Assembly: GCA_963693085.1 (NCBI GenBank)
Contig: OY856412.1
Coordinates: forward strand, 1,064,537,744-1,064,601,743
Origin: Alisma plantago-aquatica
Taxonomy: Eukaryota > Streptophyta > Magnoliopsida > Alismatales > Alismataceae
Direction of reading: 5' to 3'
DNA length: 64,000 nt
A program made the position numbers and the translations under genes. The notes under the pieces were generated by a model, which saw only the letters and a program-made list of their open reading frames with translations, was not told where the DNA came from and did no database searches. This document shows positions 1-13,267 of the stretch, in pieces. Position 1 is the stretch's first letter. Each line of letters opens with the position of its first letter.

Positions 1-1107
1 GATGAGGTAATTAGGGTTTAAAATAGTATAATGAAGTAATACCCTAATTGCAATGGAAACCCTAAAAGTGGACTAGAAACCCAAGGAAGCGAGCTATGTT
101 TAATAGATCGTGATGGCATGATCAATAATAGGAAATTGTACGCATATTTCAGGATCTCATTGTGTGCTTGCTTGCTTGAAATTCTCGATTGATTGGATTA
201 TTCAGTCTCAAATCAGCCAGACAGGTATGTGGTTACGCTTATGGATAATCGCTTTAGTTTCATGGCGATTCCCGAAAGTTTTATCGGTTGCCTGAAAATA
301 ACTTCTTGGATGACTTTTATTTCATGCAACTATGAAGTGACTATGATTATCACTATAAATATGTATATATAACTGGCTTAGATCTAGGTCCTCCTTTGTG
401 TCTTTGCAAATGCTAAAAAGGGTAACCTAGAGAAAGGTCTAGGCTATCATGAGTTAGAAATTAGCCTACCCACGTGTAGTGCCATGAGATTCTCTAGCAC
501 ACCATGAGTTAAGGAGTGGGATACCTATGGGTAGTGCCACGTGACTCAACCTTAGAAATTGATTCACCTGTTAGGTAGGATCATGAGGGGTTTAATGTGG
601 ATCTGCCATAAGGAAGGTAGCATCGAGGTCCACTACAGGGACAACACAGAGGATAGGATATGTATGGATCGCATAGTTATATTTAAAATGTAAAGTGTTT
701 TGTTAAATCATAGTTGACTACAATATGTTGTTATAGTTAATTGCACGATTATTGTTTCCCCCACATACCAGCATAATTCATTTATGCTGACCGACATTTT
801 GTTTGTCGGTGTTTTAGGTTCAAGTGAAAAGAATAAATAGTAAAGTGGCATATGCGGATTAAATGAGAATTAAAGTAAAAAGGAGGATTAGTTAGAATAG
901 ACTCCAGATGTGGATAAAAGTAGATATCTAAGTTTTTGAAAAAGGTATGCAAAGTTAATTTTTATTACAACCTTTCAATTTAGTTTAGTAGAATTTGATA
1001 ATTATAATTGATTATTTGTTGAACCTTTGATTCGGAAATTGGGATAACGGCTCTGACCTCTTGGTCTCCCTTAATTGGGGGTTACTGGGAGACGGGGTCG
1101 TTATAGA
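1..1107 (+). mobile_element. Probable Ty3/gypsy LTR fragment, truncated by the window start
   Basis: AT-rich non-coding sequence in the style of long plant chromovirus LTRs. It shares the phrase 'ggtatgtggttac' (about 223-236) with a second LTR region near 37.77 kb. It ends near 1107 in a 'gggtcgttata' stretch that resembles a worn LTR 3' end. No open frame of note is present. No primer-binding site is clear after the end, so the boundary and orientation are tentative. Confidence 0.35.
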
Positions 1108-1109
1108 TG

Positions 1110-1560
1110 GAAAACCTACACCAGGTTCTATTTGTTTAATGATCGTCCAATTTGATCAATTTTCCAATGGCATGTCCTAATCTTTGAAGATTTCTCTATT
1201 GTAGTAATGTACTGGCAGCCATAGTACCCTTATCCACATGAAAATGTGGTCTAGTAGTCCTTTAGAAGGCTCAAAGTGTTCATCCTAAGGCCAAACCATT
1301 AAACATAATGCCCAAGGTCCTTTTGTGAAGGCATTCTCCTGGTCCCTTTGCTCTGGAATTGAAATACATAGTATCAATCTTTCAGTTTGTAGTGTTCAAA
1401 CCGTCCTACAGGATTCCAAAGCAATTTTAGGTGCTCTACCATCATTAGGAAGCCCATGGATCGATCTATTAACTTGACTGTCACTATAAAATTGAAGGAT
1501 TTGCTTACTATTTCCTCGGCCTTTGGTTCCACAAAAATATCAAGGTAAATTTTGTCATTC
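1110..1560 (-). pseudogene. LINE/retroelement ORF1-like fragment (DUF4283-type)
   Basis: Read on the minus strand, the peptide from 1562 to 1374 and its continuation towards 1110 follow the pattern of the DUF4283 domain found in plant LINE ORF1 and gag-like proteins. A hydrophobic core carries 'MGFLMMVEHLKLLW'. It is followed by a 'YYVFQF' strand, then a 'GPWALFNG'-like motif and 'LGHAIGKLIKLD', the last two in other frames. At least one stop and two frameshifts interrupt it. DUF4283 proteins are thought to bind nucleic acid in the element's RNP. This is a dead fragment. No reverse transcriptase belonging to it is visible nearby. Identification is by pattern only and the limits are approximate. 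Confidence 0.4.
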
Positions 1561-1999
1561 ACAAGTTTGATGTCCTCATGATTGCTTATCTCCTTCAGTC
1601 CATCATCTATGAAGCACGGGTTTGATGATCCCCCACCTCCTAATCATGTGATAGCCTGCTTGAATGATTTTAGATACCTCATCGACACATCTTCTACTAG
1701 GAATGGGTTCCCATCATCCACAAACTTTGACTCCTTTCCTTGGTTAATATGATCAGTCTTTATAAAGTGATATTGATCACCCATATCACTAGATGATTCA
1801 CCTCTCATTCCTTTATATGCCAAGTTTAGACCAATCTCATGGATCTATGTCTGATTTCTCTGTCAGTATGTATGAGACCTTATAGGTCCTTCCTGTTACG
1901 TACCCCAAGTTCCGCCACCGTCATCTTCTAGGGTTTTCCAAGAATCACCTCAGCTTCCTCCACCCCCTTGCTCCCATCTACCCTCGTCATTGATACTAT

Positions 2000-4900
2000 T
2001 TTTTAGTAATTCCTTGTGATTTCACATGTTACATATTTTTAGTGAAACCAAACCAAGCCCAATCACTGTATAAACTTTTGGGGTTATTTTTCACATCATT
2101 AGATCCTTTCTAATGAGTTTTTCATTTTCCAGACTTCAATTCGTAGTGATTCCATATGTGGTGTGAAATTAATTTTAGATAGTCTATTGAAAGATAAGGA
2201 CGCGAGGAACCTATTTATTTGTGCTATGTGACATGATTTAAGGAATAACTCTCCAGGTGTAATAGGGTTCATTGAGCACTAAGATAAGTAATGTTAACAA
2301 CAAAATTTTATGTGTTGGATTGGTCTTCAAGGATTGATTAAGTTGCAAGTCACCTATAGTTTCCCTCATGAGAGTTTTATTTTAATTAGGCATTCATGCT
2401 TTTAAAGTTAAAATGCAATTTTTTTATTATTTGAACTATAAGAATGTAGGAATTCACAATTATTGTAACAACTACGTTTTCTAATTTTTTGTTAATTATG
2501 ATATATATCAAGTATCATGTCTTATATTTGTGTAGATCAGTCAAGAATAATGTAAATCAATTTTAATCTTAAGAAATAATGTTCATGATGATGTTCCTCT
2601 CATCAATCTCTACAACCTTAATTGGTCTTATCCGAGCCTTAACTCTCCTTGTGATCTGCAATGAGAAATCAAGTGAGAATTAACTAGCATAATGTGAGGC
2701 TTATCCTTTATCAGCTTTATCAGATATCTAAGAGAACTATATGAACTTATGACAACTGTGGGTGCAATAGGGAGACATGCCATATCAACTCAAGTTAAAA
2801 TATGTATTATTACATTTTTCATGAAAAACTACTTAAAATTTCTATATAATTATGGTAATCACGTCAATTATGGGTTTTAACATTACTATGTTAATCATTT
2901 TATGGAATTATGTTTTCCAAGTTTTTTTAAGTTCTTGAACTATTATGTACTATTTTTAAATACAATTATGTGGTGCACATCACACAATTTTATGTTTCAT
3001 ACATGGTTGCGGATGAAATGCCTATAGGTAGTGAGAAAATAAGGATTAAGGCATCAAATAAATGACAAGCTGTAATCGATGAAGGATTATAAATTCCATG
3101 GTGGGGTGCTAATATCCATAACAAGTTCATTGAACGTTTTAAGACTACTTATTTATGTTTAGTATTATACATAGTTTTATTAGTTTATTTTTTGTTTTCC
3201 ATTTTATGTCAATTATTGAACATGATATATGTAATTATGTACCCCAAATGATTTTAACTAAAATGTTTCTTTTATATGATATACAATGTATAGGAAACCT
3301 CGTTAAAGTAATGAATTAGGGATTGACGCTTACAATCATGTGCATTAGTATTAACTAGTATGCAATGATAGATGTGTGTACAATGTCCCCACCAAGTCGA
3401 TTAGTCATACCCCTTATAAAAGGGCAACAAAATCTAAAAACTCAAATTTGAAAACCAAAACGTAATTGAAACATCTAAAATGTAAAGCAAAATTAGTAAT
3501 AAAGTAGGGTCAAAATAAAATAAAAAAGGATAATAAAAATCTATTCACAATTTACACAACTGGAGAACCACTATAAGTCCCTCTCTACGTGCACCTCTCA
3601 ACTATGAATAATTTTTTCAAGTGAGAGCATGATATTATGCTACCCATAATGAGAACAATAGTAAAAGAAACATCTAAGGAATCTTTACCTGAAACAAATT
3701 GCTCATAGATTACATGGGATGATGGAACATGCTTTTGGTCATAAGAGATGAAGTTAAACATCACATCTACAAAACCTTGCACCTCATCACAATTGGGTGC
3801 AAAGTATGATTGCAAATGTAGAGTAGATACTAATAAAAGGTCTACGCATAGATGCAAAATTAGTTTTCATAACCATAAGTAAATATAATTTTTGAGTGAA
3901 TATGTAAGCTCGACAAACATTGGACATTCGCAATATAGTGTAAACATAAGAAAAAGTAATGGATCCTTGTTCGCAAAACTGACAAGGAAGTTGTTGCTGG
4001 AAAAATATATGAATGAGGTGAACTAGGGAGTTCAAAAAGTTGAAATATGATCAGTTTCCTTCATTCTAGATGTTGAACATGGGTCGGTGTGAGATGGTGT
4101 AGGCATTCTCTGAATAGGATCAAATAAATCGTGAAAATCCATGTTTAGCTTAAAGTTAGCGAAGCCATGTGATAGACAAACTTAAATAATATTCCATTAA
4201 ATATGTATTATATACATTTAATTTTCTAGCAAAAATGTTTACTTATTTCTAAATCAATTTATGTCACAAAGTTTCAATTAAAACCCTATATTTTACAAAA
4301 ATTTCATTGTAACACAACTACCATCTGACTTACTCAATCATGTTAAAAACCACATAGCTATACATCAAGTATCATTCTAGTGTTTATGAATCACATATTT
4401 ATATTACACCAAAGGAAATTAATGCTAAGATTAGTACAATTTCACCAATGATTGTATGGTGATAGGAGTTAAGTTCATACATATAATTGAGTATGTTACA
4501 AATACTTACTTGAATAACAAATTCTAAAAGGTAAAAAATGTAAACTCATTTATCAAACACCTCGTGGCCCTGGAATTTGTCACTCATCCAAACATTTGAG
4601 GCAATACAAAAAATCTATAAGGAAAATAATGTAAACATGATAGTTTATTTTGAATCACATATGACCTTCATAAAATGTTAAACTTTCTACATATTGTGAG
4701 AAAACATATAAGTAATTGATTGTTCTAACTAGTAAGTTGTTGGTGAAGAAATCTTATGACTAGAGGAAGTTGAGAGAGATAACAAAATTAAGGGAGCATT
4801 ATCTATAGTATACCTATGGATACATACTCTACTTGAGGTGGGAGACAGCTAGGTCCCCTCTTATAAGGATCTAATAGCTCAAGAAAAACATGGGTTACCA

Positions 4901-7860
4901 AAATATAGCCAAAGCGTGTTATGGATTTTTTTTATAAATAATATAATTCAGATTCAATTGTATTTATATATTATTAAGGAATGTCCATTTATAAAATTAA
5001 AGTGAGATGCGGATCTCAAATATCTTAGAGCTGTTAAATCCATATCGAGGCTAATTTCCTACTCAAAGTTTGTTTCTAGATTGTCAATATTGGATAAGGT
5101 TAAAAACAATTATTTTCTTCAATAATAATGCATTACTTTTTCACGTTCAAACATCATATTTAGTTCCATTACAAATTGTTTATTCTATAGAAAAGATATG
5201 TAAACATTCCACTCAAAATCATCATTACCACAAACCATACTTTATTGTAATATGTTAGAAACACATCGCTACATTGTCAAGATAAATAGTACATGGAAAT
5301 AAGAGATAAGAATATGCAAAAGAAGTAGTATCATTTCCAAGAGAAAGGAAATATATGTGTCTGACAGTTAATATCAAGATATGTCAATAAGAATAATGAA
5401 AATTCATTATAAGTAAAAGTATAATGAGAACTTTTTATAATTTATAAACACATAACATATGAAATGCATATACATATATAGTAAGTAATAAACTAGAACA
5501 ATATAATGCATAGTGTTGCATTGCCACTTCAAACAGTGCAAATAGGCACCACCAAATCAAACTCTAGTATAAAAGATTATAAAAATAAGTAATGGCCACC
5601 ACCACTAAAACGGTTGGGCTAGAAACCACCTCCTAGTTCCCACACCTACATACACAAGGAACAATACATTATATTAGTGAAATCAACAAAACATACAATA
5701 ATGTGGTAAGAAGATTAGTTGAATAAGGTTCTAATCAATATCAGGTTTTTAGTATCTAGGAAATTGGGGTAACAAGTGCATCCATAAAAAAAATCAATAA
5801 AACTAGGGTTTCACAAAAGAATGTCAAAAGATATATAGAACATGTGAATTTGAGCTTCATCCGTGATGACCATTAGCACCATAAACAAGATTACTTTAAA
5901 AAATCATAGAATTATCACTAACCACAATATTATCACAAAATAGTGTAAATTAAAACCAATTGCAATTTTATATCTCCAGCGGAAGTATTTTGTAAACAAA
6001 CCTTCAATATAGGCCATATGTATTTCACATATACCAAAAGATGTTACATATTAAGTTCAGAGTCTATCAAGCCATATCTAATATAATCACAACATGTTCA
6101 TTTGTACAAAAACCTTTCTATACATTCATGTCATAAAACCAAAGTCTTTGTGTTGATAAACAAAACAACAAATTTCTCCCCAAGACCTGAGAGTACATGG
6201 ACTACACATAGGACTCTACCAGGAAACTACAGTAGTAGCATGTCCAACCTTCAAACAACTACTATTCCCCTTGTTTCTCATCTCTAGCACCACAACCTCG
6301 ACCTCAACCTCCTCATCTATGACCACCTAAAAGTTGTTGAACCTACAGGGTGAGAACAAATGTCCCAATGAGAGTTATATATTTGTCAATGTCTATTATA
6401 AGCATGATAATATAAAGGAACTATAAATAGAGTAGGTATTTCATTTTGAGCAGTCTAAGAAAATAAAACTAAACAGTAGAACATTTTGTGCTTTTAGAAG
6501 GAATATGAAGAACGTGTATAACAACTAACTTCTCTTACTGCATTATAATTCAAGAAATCAATATAAAGTTAAGGCATGGGGTCATTCAATGTGATTCTTA
6601 TATGACCCTAAACAAATATACTACATAGTTGATTAACTAAATTTATGCCTTGAGGATTCGAGGTGTACCACTCAACTCCAACCGATCACTGGAAAGTCAA
6701 AACCAGTACCATACAAGATCAATGGAAGATTCAGACTCCATGATCATCAACAACACTACTTGTTCAATTCAAGTCTGCAATACAGCGACATATAGTGATA
6801 CTGCTAAAAGACAACAACTTGTAGTCATATCTATAGTCTTGGAGAGACAACAACTCACAGTCCATATATGGTCCTATAAACAACTACTCTGCCTTGGTAC
6901 ATGGAACAGAACTAGATAACTAACTCACGCGTGGTTGTTTGATAATAACAACTGACCACTTATTTCAACATTTTAAGGATACAAGGAAGTGTATCACTTG
7001 TACCCCGCATATTCAATAATATGCGCTCCGAGTTTCCCGTAGGAGCTACTCGTTTCACCATCCAACTAGATATTGATGTTGTAGATGGATCTACGGTACA
7101 TGGCAACTACATTGTTTGGTTTTTGCTTGATTAAACATGCCAATTGGGCATCTTTTTATGCATCAATCAAGTTACAACATATTAACCCTTAACAAATTCT
7201 ACAAAATTAAGGTAGGATGCAAATCCAGAAGATATAAAATGTATTAAGTGAGAACTTATATCATCATCACATGTCACTTGTAATACTGCAATTCTCAATG
7301 TCATCATTAATAATACTCCACTTTTGGGATCCCTAAATTATGCACAAGGCACTTTCTAGGTCATTAAACCAAATCATATGTTCATGCAACATTCAATATC
7401 ACTAAAAGCTTCAACATTACTTCACAAACACCAATTTGTATTGTATAGGGATCAACATAGCATTCACTTAAATATGTGATTTATTTCACCTGCAAGTTAG
7501 TGTTTCTCAAATAGAAGAGAGAAAACATTATCATAGGGTAACAATCTTTAAGTAGAGCGAACACACTTATCATATTAACATCATATTAGGGTTAGGGTCT
7601 ATATGTAACCATTTAGGGTTTCCTAGCATCATGTGACCTCTAAACCCTAATTCCATCTAAACCCAATTCCATCACTTCCCATATTGTTAGAGAATTAAGC
7701 ATTATAATTGGTGGTTAGTCATTCATAATTGCATCACTTTTAGACAAACCATTATTATAGGTACTGACAATGTTGATACTTATACATCTATATATCTCAA
7801 CCACCTTCAACACTTGAATGTCAATCACTCTTGACACATGAGTGTGTTAACTTGTTAGTA
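2000..7860. other. Long AT-rich stretch with no recognisable gene
   Basis: I see no protein domain, RNA gene, long tandem repeat or clear transposon terminus here. Open frames are short (under about 95 codons), AT-biased and without family motifs. The stretch is probably old, degraded transposon sequence. Isolated 'aaaccctaa' and 'ttagggttaggg' words (for example near 7590) are too short to be a telomeric array. Confidence 0.5.
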
Positions 7861-8379
7861 ATGAGGCATCACGACCTGACCAGTTTTGGGGTGTTGCGAC
7901 CGAGATACAACCCATGTGTCTCAACCAAGACACATCCCAAGGTTTAGACCGATCATTACTCTAGTCTCGGTCATCACCTCAAATGGATGTCTTGACCATA
8001 ATCTACACATTGGTACGTAATGACCGTAATTCAATCAGAGCATCGTGACCATGCAATACCATAGGTTGTTGCCTTCTTTACCACCTAAGTGTTATGACCC
8101 AACATAAGCATGTCTCGATCGCAACTAGTCTAACCTTAACCTATTACAATCTACACACCAACTAACACGATTCATCACCATAAAACTTAGTCATCTTGAC
8201 CACAACATCAGCCAACAACCAAATCTGACCCTGCAACAATGCTTCATCATGACCCAACTAATAGGTAGCGGCTAGTCTAGGGTTAAGGGGGTGTGTTACG
8301 ACTGAAACCACCCTACCAAGGGGTATCAACCGCCTGTAACACCCCATGATATAGAAGTCCAATAGTTGTCTCGACCACC
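7861..8379. repeat. LTR-like sequence rich in 'gcgaccg / gtctcaacc' words
   Basis: This block repeats short words around 'cgaccg', 'tctcgacc' and 'atgacc'. The same vocabulary recurs inside the LTR at about 9330-9560, so it is probably a related LTR copy or an internal repeat of one. The 19-base word TGTAACACCCCATGATATA occurs at 8335 and again at 8380, 45 bases apart. The second copy forms one end of the neighbouring LTR. No coding sequence is seen. Confidence 0.35.
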
Positions 8380-9621
8380 TGTAACACCCCATGATATATT
8401 TGAACCAAGATCTAACTGATGGATAACAATAGGATAACCCATCGTAACAAAGTATGCAACACCCTAAATCATAGGGTTCATCAAACCTTAAACATGATCA
8501 GGGAAGATCATCAAAAGAAAGATGTTTAAAAGATGATAACCAAAAAATTTATGCATGTATAATAGATCAAACCTCATGCTAATACAAGTATAACAAATCA
8601 CATAGAATTTAGTATGCAATCAAGTTAAGATACACATAATGGAGGTAGAAAGAGTTATAAAACATGTCTGATTTTGATAAAGAACAACCTCTAAATACTC
8701 AAGCTCCAAGATCTTCAACTGAACTCCAACACTTTGGCCAAGGAATTACTTCCAATAAGAAAAAAAGTCCATGATCAGAATGAGGTTCAGAGAAAGGAAA
8801 ATAGATCTTGGTCAAAGCAAAAAAAAAGAGAAAAAGAAAGGATTATCTTTCATCTGAGTTCACCACGATCACCCTAACTTGATCTTTGTAAAGAAAGTAA
8901 CTCTAAGAAGAACTACCATGGATGATCCACGACCAAAGAGGAAGAAGGATATGAAGAGTTTCAGAAGGAAACATGATCTATAAGGACGGATCACTTAGGA
9001 AAAGATGATTCAACAAGATTTACCACTAAAAGCTAACCCTAGCATAAGATCTTCAATCATACACCAAGGATCGCCACGAAAGGATCAAGTTCTGCTTCTT
9101 CTTGCTCCTAAAGCTCCAAAGGTCGTCTCAAGGTATATGAAGGCGTGTAGAGACAAAAGTATTAGCTTGCAAGAAAAAGAAGGGATTATATATCCAAAGG
9201 AAGAGGGAAGTAGGGGTTTTTGAGGTGTCAACAACATAGATCACCAAAGGAACCTTGTTCTACAAAGGGTTAACCTTATTTCCTTTGCATGCAAAAATAT
9301 AAAATGTATATGTTTATGCAGCAGGTGTGTCGCGACCTCTAGGGTCAGTTTGCCCCCTTGTTGCGGTTGAGACATTCCCATGCACACTTTATCTCAACCC
9401 AAAATACTAATCACCATCTCATGGTCGAGACACTTATTCTAAGAGACAACTATCGCAACCATCCTTACTCTAGGGTGTCTCAGCCGCAACCATGCATTCC
9501 CATGCACATGTCTTGGTTGCGACCCTCACCAAAAGTGATGTAATGGTCACAACATCAAACCCTAGGGTAGTCACCACATCAAGTAAGCAACCCTAGAATC
9601 CCTAATGTCTCTTGATGATGT

Positions 9622-9683
<62 letters not shown>

Positions 9684-10007
9684 TGTATGTATGTATATAT
9701 ATATATATGATTTAATCAAGGCACCCTATATCACCATCTTCTCTCTCATGATTTTAAAGTATATAAGAAACACTCTCTATATGTGACAATTTGTAAGGTG
9801 ACCCTCCCTTTTGGTTCATATTGCAATATGGTCCAAAAAGTGTACAATTATAACAAGGATAGTTCAAATATTATTTCAATTGAACCCAATTAAAATGCAA
9901 GCATGTAACATGATATCATAACATCTCAAAAGATTAGTTTAAGGTTTAGACATCTTATTATACAAGAAAATTACAATTGAGCACAAAGCTACATCATGGG
10001 TCTTACA
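8380..10007 (-). mobile_element. 3' LTR of a minus-strand chromovirus (Ty3/gypsy)
   Basis: On the minus strand this segment starts at 10007 with TGTAAGACCCATGATG and ends at 8380 with CATGGGGTGTTACA. That gives the TG...CA inverted termini expected of an LTR, about 1.63 kb apart. It lies directly downstream of the minus-strand integrase/chromodomain remnant, where a 3' LTR should be. A TA/GTAT microsatellite sits inside. No clean target duplication is visible, and the start of the element is missing. Confidence 0.55.
9624..9709. repeat. Compound (TA)n-(GTAT)n-(TA)n microsatellite
   Basis: About 16 TA units are followed by roughly nine GTAT units and then further TA units. It lies inside the minus-strand LTR. 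Such tracts vary in length between individuals and assemblies. Confidence 0.95.
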
Positions 10008-10750
10008 CCTATAAAATCTTAATAGGGATTTCTCCTCCAAAATCCTATGCAAAAAGAGATGGATATTTGTTCCGCATGTCATCTTCAAGTTCCCACGTGG
10101 CTTCTTCAATGCCAATGATGCCACAAAACCTTGACCAACACAATGTCATTTTTCTTCAACTTCTTGATGCTTCTATCTAGGATCAGAACAGGACCTTCTA
10201 CATAGGATATATCATTATCTGGATCTATCTCAACAGGTTGAAGTGTTAACTCCGTATTAAGGTGACACTTTCTCAACATAGATATATGAAACACATGATG
10301 TAACTTATGTAACTCAGGTGGCAACTCTAGCTTATAGGCCACCTTCCCAACACGTGCAACCACAGGATAAGTTCTCATATATCTGGGAGCTAACTTACCC
10401 TTTCCCCAAACTTATAACTCCTTTCCAAGGAAAACTTTAAGGTACACCCTGTCTCCCACCTGGAACTTGAAAGTTCTGTGACGTTATCAACATAAGAGTT
10501 TTGTCTATCCTGAGGCTTTGAGTTGTTGTTGAATGACTTTGATCTTTTCTGTTGTTTGTTATACTAACTCAGGACCTAGAAGTTGATACTCTCCTGTCTC
10601 ATACCAACATAAAAGAGATCTACAATGTCTCCCATGTAATGCCTCATATGGTTCCATATCGATACTCCTCTAATAACTATTGTTGTAGGCAAACTCTATC
10701 AAGATAAGATGTATATCCCAACTGTCCAAAAATTGCACATGAAGAGTAGA
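10008..10750 (-). pseudogene. Ty3/gypsy integrase C-terminus with chromodomain, decayed
   Basis: The minus strand encodes the end of a gypsy polyprotein in order. It runs from the integrase tail ('AYNNSY' and 'YETGEYQLLGPELV'-type motifs, about 10700-10560), through a 'VGDRVYLKV' and 'GKLAPRY' stretch, to 'VGKVAYKLELPPELHKLHHVFHISMLRK' type sequence (10378-10106). A chromodomain-like part with 'GPVLILD', 'VLVKVLW' and, after a frameshift near 10100, 'EATWELEDDMRNKYP' follows. This is the Tekay/Del-type chromovirus layout. In that family the integrase inserts cDNA and the chromodomain guides targeting. Stops and frameshifts (near 10100, 10380 and 10490) show it is dead. Upstream pol is absent beyond about 10750. 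An LTR follows directly. Confidence 0.8.
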
Positions 10751-12540
10751 TATTCAATGAAGGATTACATATAGGTTAAAAGTTGCTTTCATGATAGATA
10801 CGGAAGTCGATTTTTTGGGTAAAGATGAAAGCTCCACAAAATGATGTCATATCTGGTATGTTGAAGAAGTTAATTTTATGAAGTATTGTGTGTGGAAAGT
10901 GATTAGTGAAACTCAGTGAAACACGTGGTGATTTTCAATATTATACAAACACGTGGTGCTTATCAGTTTGGTATTCGATCAAAAGTTTGGGTTTTACTAA
11001 CATTCGAGTCAGCATAGCTCAATGAAACTCATGTCTAAAATCTGAACATCCAATTTGCATGTCTGTATAAATCTCGGTAAAGAATAACCATAAGAGTTTG
11101 ATTGAATTCTTATACTGGATTGTATTGACAATTTTTATTTTGAATATAAGAAGATATCATTATATTTGGTTAGCAAATTTTAGATCATTGTCAAAGAAAT
11201 ATTCAACAATGATATACACATTTCATTATAAATGGTGTATATGTGACCTAAATACTTAAATATAATAAGTATTATGTATTGTAGTGATTGAGTTTGTTGA
11301 CCAGATTGAATGTGACACAATATGAAATTGTTTAACTCCAATCTGATCTGACTCAAATAAGAGTTGTAAAATTTCAGACTTAAACTGGCACAAATCCGTA
11401 CAGACTGACTGAGGTAGAAACCTATTGACGTAAACATTATAAAGAATATAAATAATATTTTTTTGGTTTAAATCAGAAACTCAACCAGAATATGACACAA
11501 ACTGACTGGCCCAAAGTAGACGTGATCCGACACAAGTTTGACTCCATCTCGACCCGATGTTTAGTATGATCACATGGTCTTGATTAGATAAAATTAATGA
11601 AGCAATTGTTGATTGATACCTTGGTTGAACATTTCCTATGATACCATTTAGTACTATTTGAAATGGTACGAGATGAAATGCAACACAACATCATCAGATC
11701 TCAAAAACATCATCAGATCTCAAGGGTTTACTCTCCCCACTATCAGAAATGGTTAAATTTCCTTGCAAAATATAACTATTGAATAAGAAAATATCATTAT
11801 ACATATATACTTGATAATAATCTATAAGTAATGAAAGTAACAAATTTAAAATTTTATTAGATATACGTTATAAATTAAAATCTGGTTATATATTTGGCAC
11901 TTTATAAGAAATTAAGTTCCAATTCTAGGTCCAGGAAGGTTTACGGGTACTCAATAAATGCACTCAAGGGTTTCACTCCAACGTGTATATAGTTGATGGG
12001 TCGAGGATCTACGTTGCATCAGTCCCGAAACCGGTGCTTCTTGGGGGTGGTCAAAATTTTAAAAAATGACACGTGAATAGAGGGTAGATGGTAAGTACTG
12101 CAAGTGAATAGGAAATAATGACGAGTGAATAGTGGAAGCGAGTTTTTGGACTTGGAATCGGAAAAAATTAAAGAAAGCAAGGCTGTTAAATACTTAACTC
12201 GAGATCGAGATTATGAAAGTCTGCATAGTCCATATATGCATATTAGTTTATCTGGAGTCGATCCTATTTTTATTTGGCTACCCAAATCCATTACAAATAC
12301 TCATTAAATTAGATTGGCCTCGTAACTTATGTTTTCAATCTAACATATAAAATAAAATAACACAAAAGACAGAGCTAAATTCAGACTAGTTTTTTGAAAT
12401 TCAGCTGTTAGCAGGACTGACTTAATCCGGATTTTAAGACAAGAAACCAAACAATCATCTACGCCAACCCGGACCGGATTGTGCTGACTTGGCACAAAAA
12501 GACAAGGCGGAATCCGGATTGGATCCCGAACCAACCAGGG
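10751..12540. other. Intergenic, no recognisable gene
   Basis: AT-rich and low in coding signal. I find no domain or clear terminus. A short GC-neutral part near 11990-12120 holds an ACGTG core in 'gacacgtga', which is not enough to call a promoter element. Confidence 0.4.
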
Positions 12541-12859
12541 GCATACATTTGACGGCTTAAAAATAAGGGTTTTACGGGTTTTTAAACCTGAGGGATTAGC
12601 CGCAACTGTCAGAAACTAGAGTGGTTTTTTTGAGAGAGACTCAAAATTAGATACAAAATTGTGCGCGGCTGGCAAACGTGAGTTTGGCAGAAATCTGGAG
12701 CTAGTATGAAACGGAGCGCTACCATATTCGCTTGTCGCTGACATCTCCTTCGCCTCGGCAGCAATCTGTTTGTTGTCACCCTCCTTCCTCTCCTCCTTCC
12801 TCTCGCCCTAAGCACCAGCTGTTCTCCCGGTTTACGAACCAAGCCCCCACCTTGCCGAT

Positions 12860-13267
12860 ATGACTGGGAAGGGAAGGACCTCTCGGTGGGGTCTGACGCA
12901 AAATCGCTTGCGGGAACAGCGCCAAGCAGCTGAGAAGCAAAATAGCTCGCGGGAGCGGCTCGTTTGTCTATATTGCGGGATGAAGCTTCCAAAGAAGATG
13001 CTGTTATCCGTTCACCGCGCCCGCTATTGCTACATTGCAACACCTGAAGCCACATCGGCGGATGCTGGACGTCCCGCGAACCAAGCTGCAGCTGCAGAGC
13101 ACGAGAAGTCGGCGGAGGAGGAACGCGTGAGCAAGGACGACCCGGCGCCCGCGGATGCTGCCTACGAGAAGGCGCCCGCTGATGCTGCCGACGAGAAGGC
13201 GCCCATGGATGCTGCAGCGGCAGAGGAGGCTGGGAATGCCGCAGTGGAGCTTAAACTTCGCGGCTGA
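12860..13267 (+). CDS. Small C2HC zinc-finger-like protein, 135 residues, hypothetical
   Basis: A GC-rich ORF (ATG at 12860, TGA at 13265) in AT-rich surroundings. The N-terminus is basic (residues 1-35). Residues 36-57 hold a Cys-x2-Cys-x12-His-x4-Cys arrangement (C36, C39, H52, C57), which is a plausible single zinc knuckle. The tail from about residue 60 is Ala/Glu/Asp/Lys-rich and probably disordered. It includes a 9-residue repeat built on 'DAADEKAP' (residues 99-116 plus a degenerate third copy). A TC-rich leader (12750-12830) and an A/T-rich 'ttaaaaataagg' about 300 bases upstream could belong to a promoter. I do not recognise a family and assign no function. The opposite strand is also open here (13055-12609), so the ORF could be a by-product of GC-rich composition or a captured gene fragment. 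Only a transcript would settle it. Confidence 0.45.
   Translation: MTGKGRTSRWGLTQNRLREQRQAAEKQNSSRERLVCLYCGMKLPKKMLLSVHRARYCYIATPEATSADAGRPANQAAAAEHEKSAEEERVSKDDPAPADAAYEKAPADAADEKAPMDAAAAEEAGNAAVELKLRG

Noticed and set aside
6102..6919. Two plus-strand frames of 61 and 89 codons
   Set aside because: No domain, no supporting context, and composition like the surrounding non-coding DNA.
12609..13055. 148-codon minus-strand frame opposite the zinc-finger-like ORF
   Set aside because: It has low-complexity Arg-rich content and no motif. The plus-strand frame has a Cys/His pattern and a more plausible leader.
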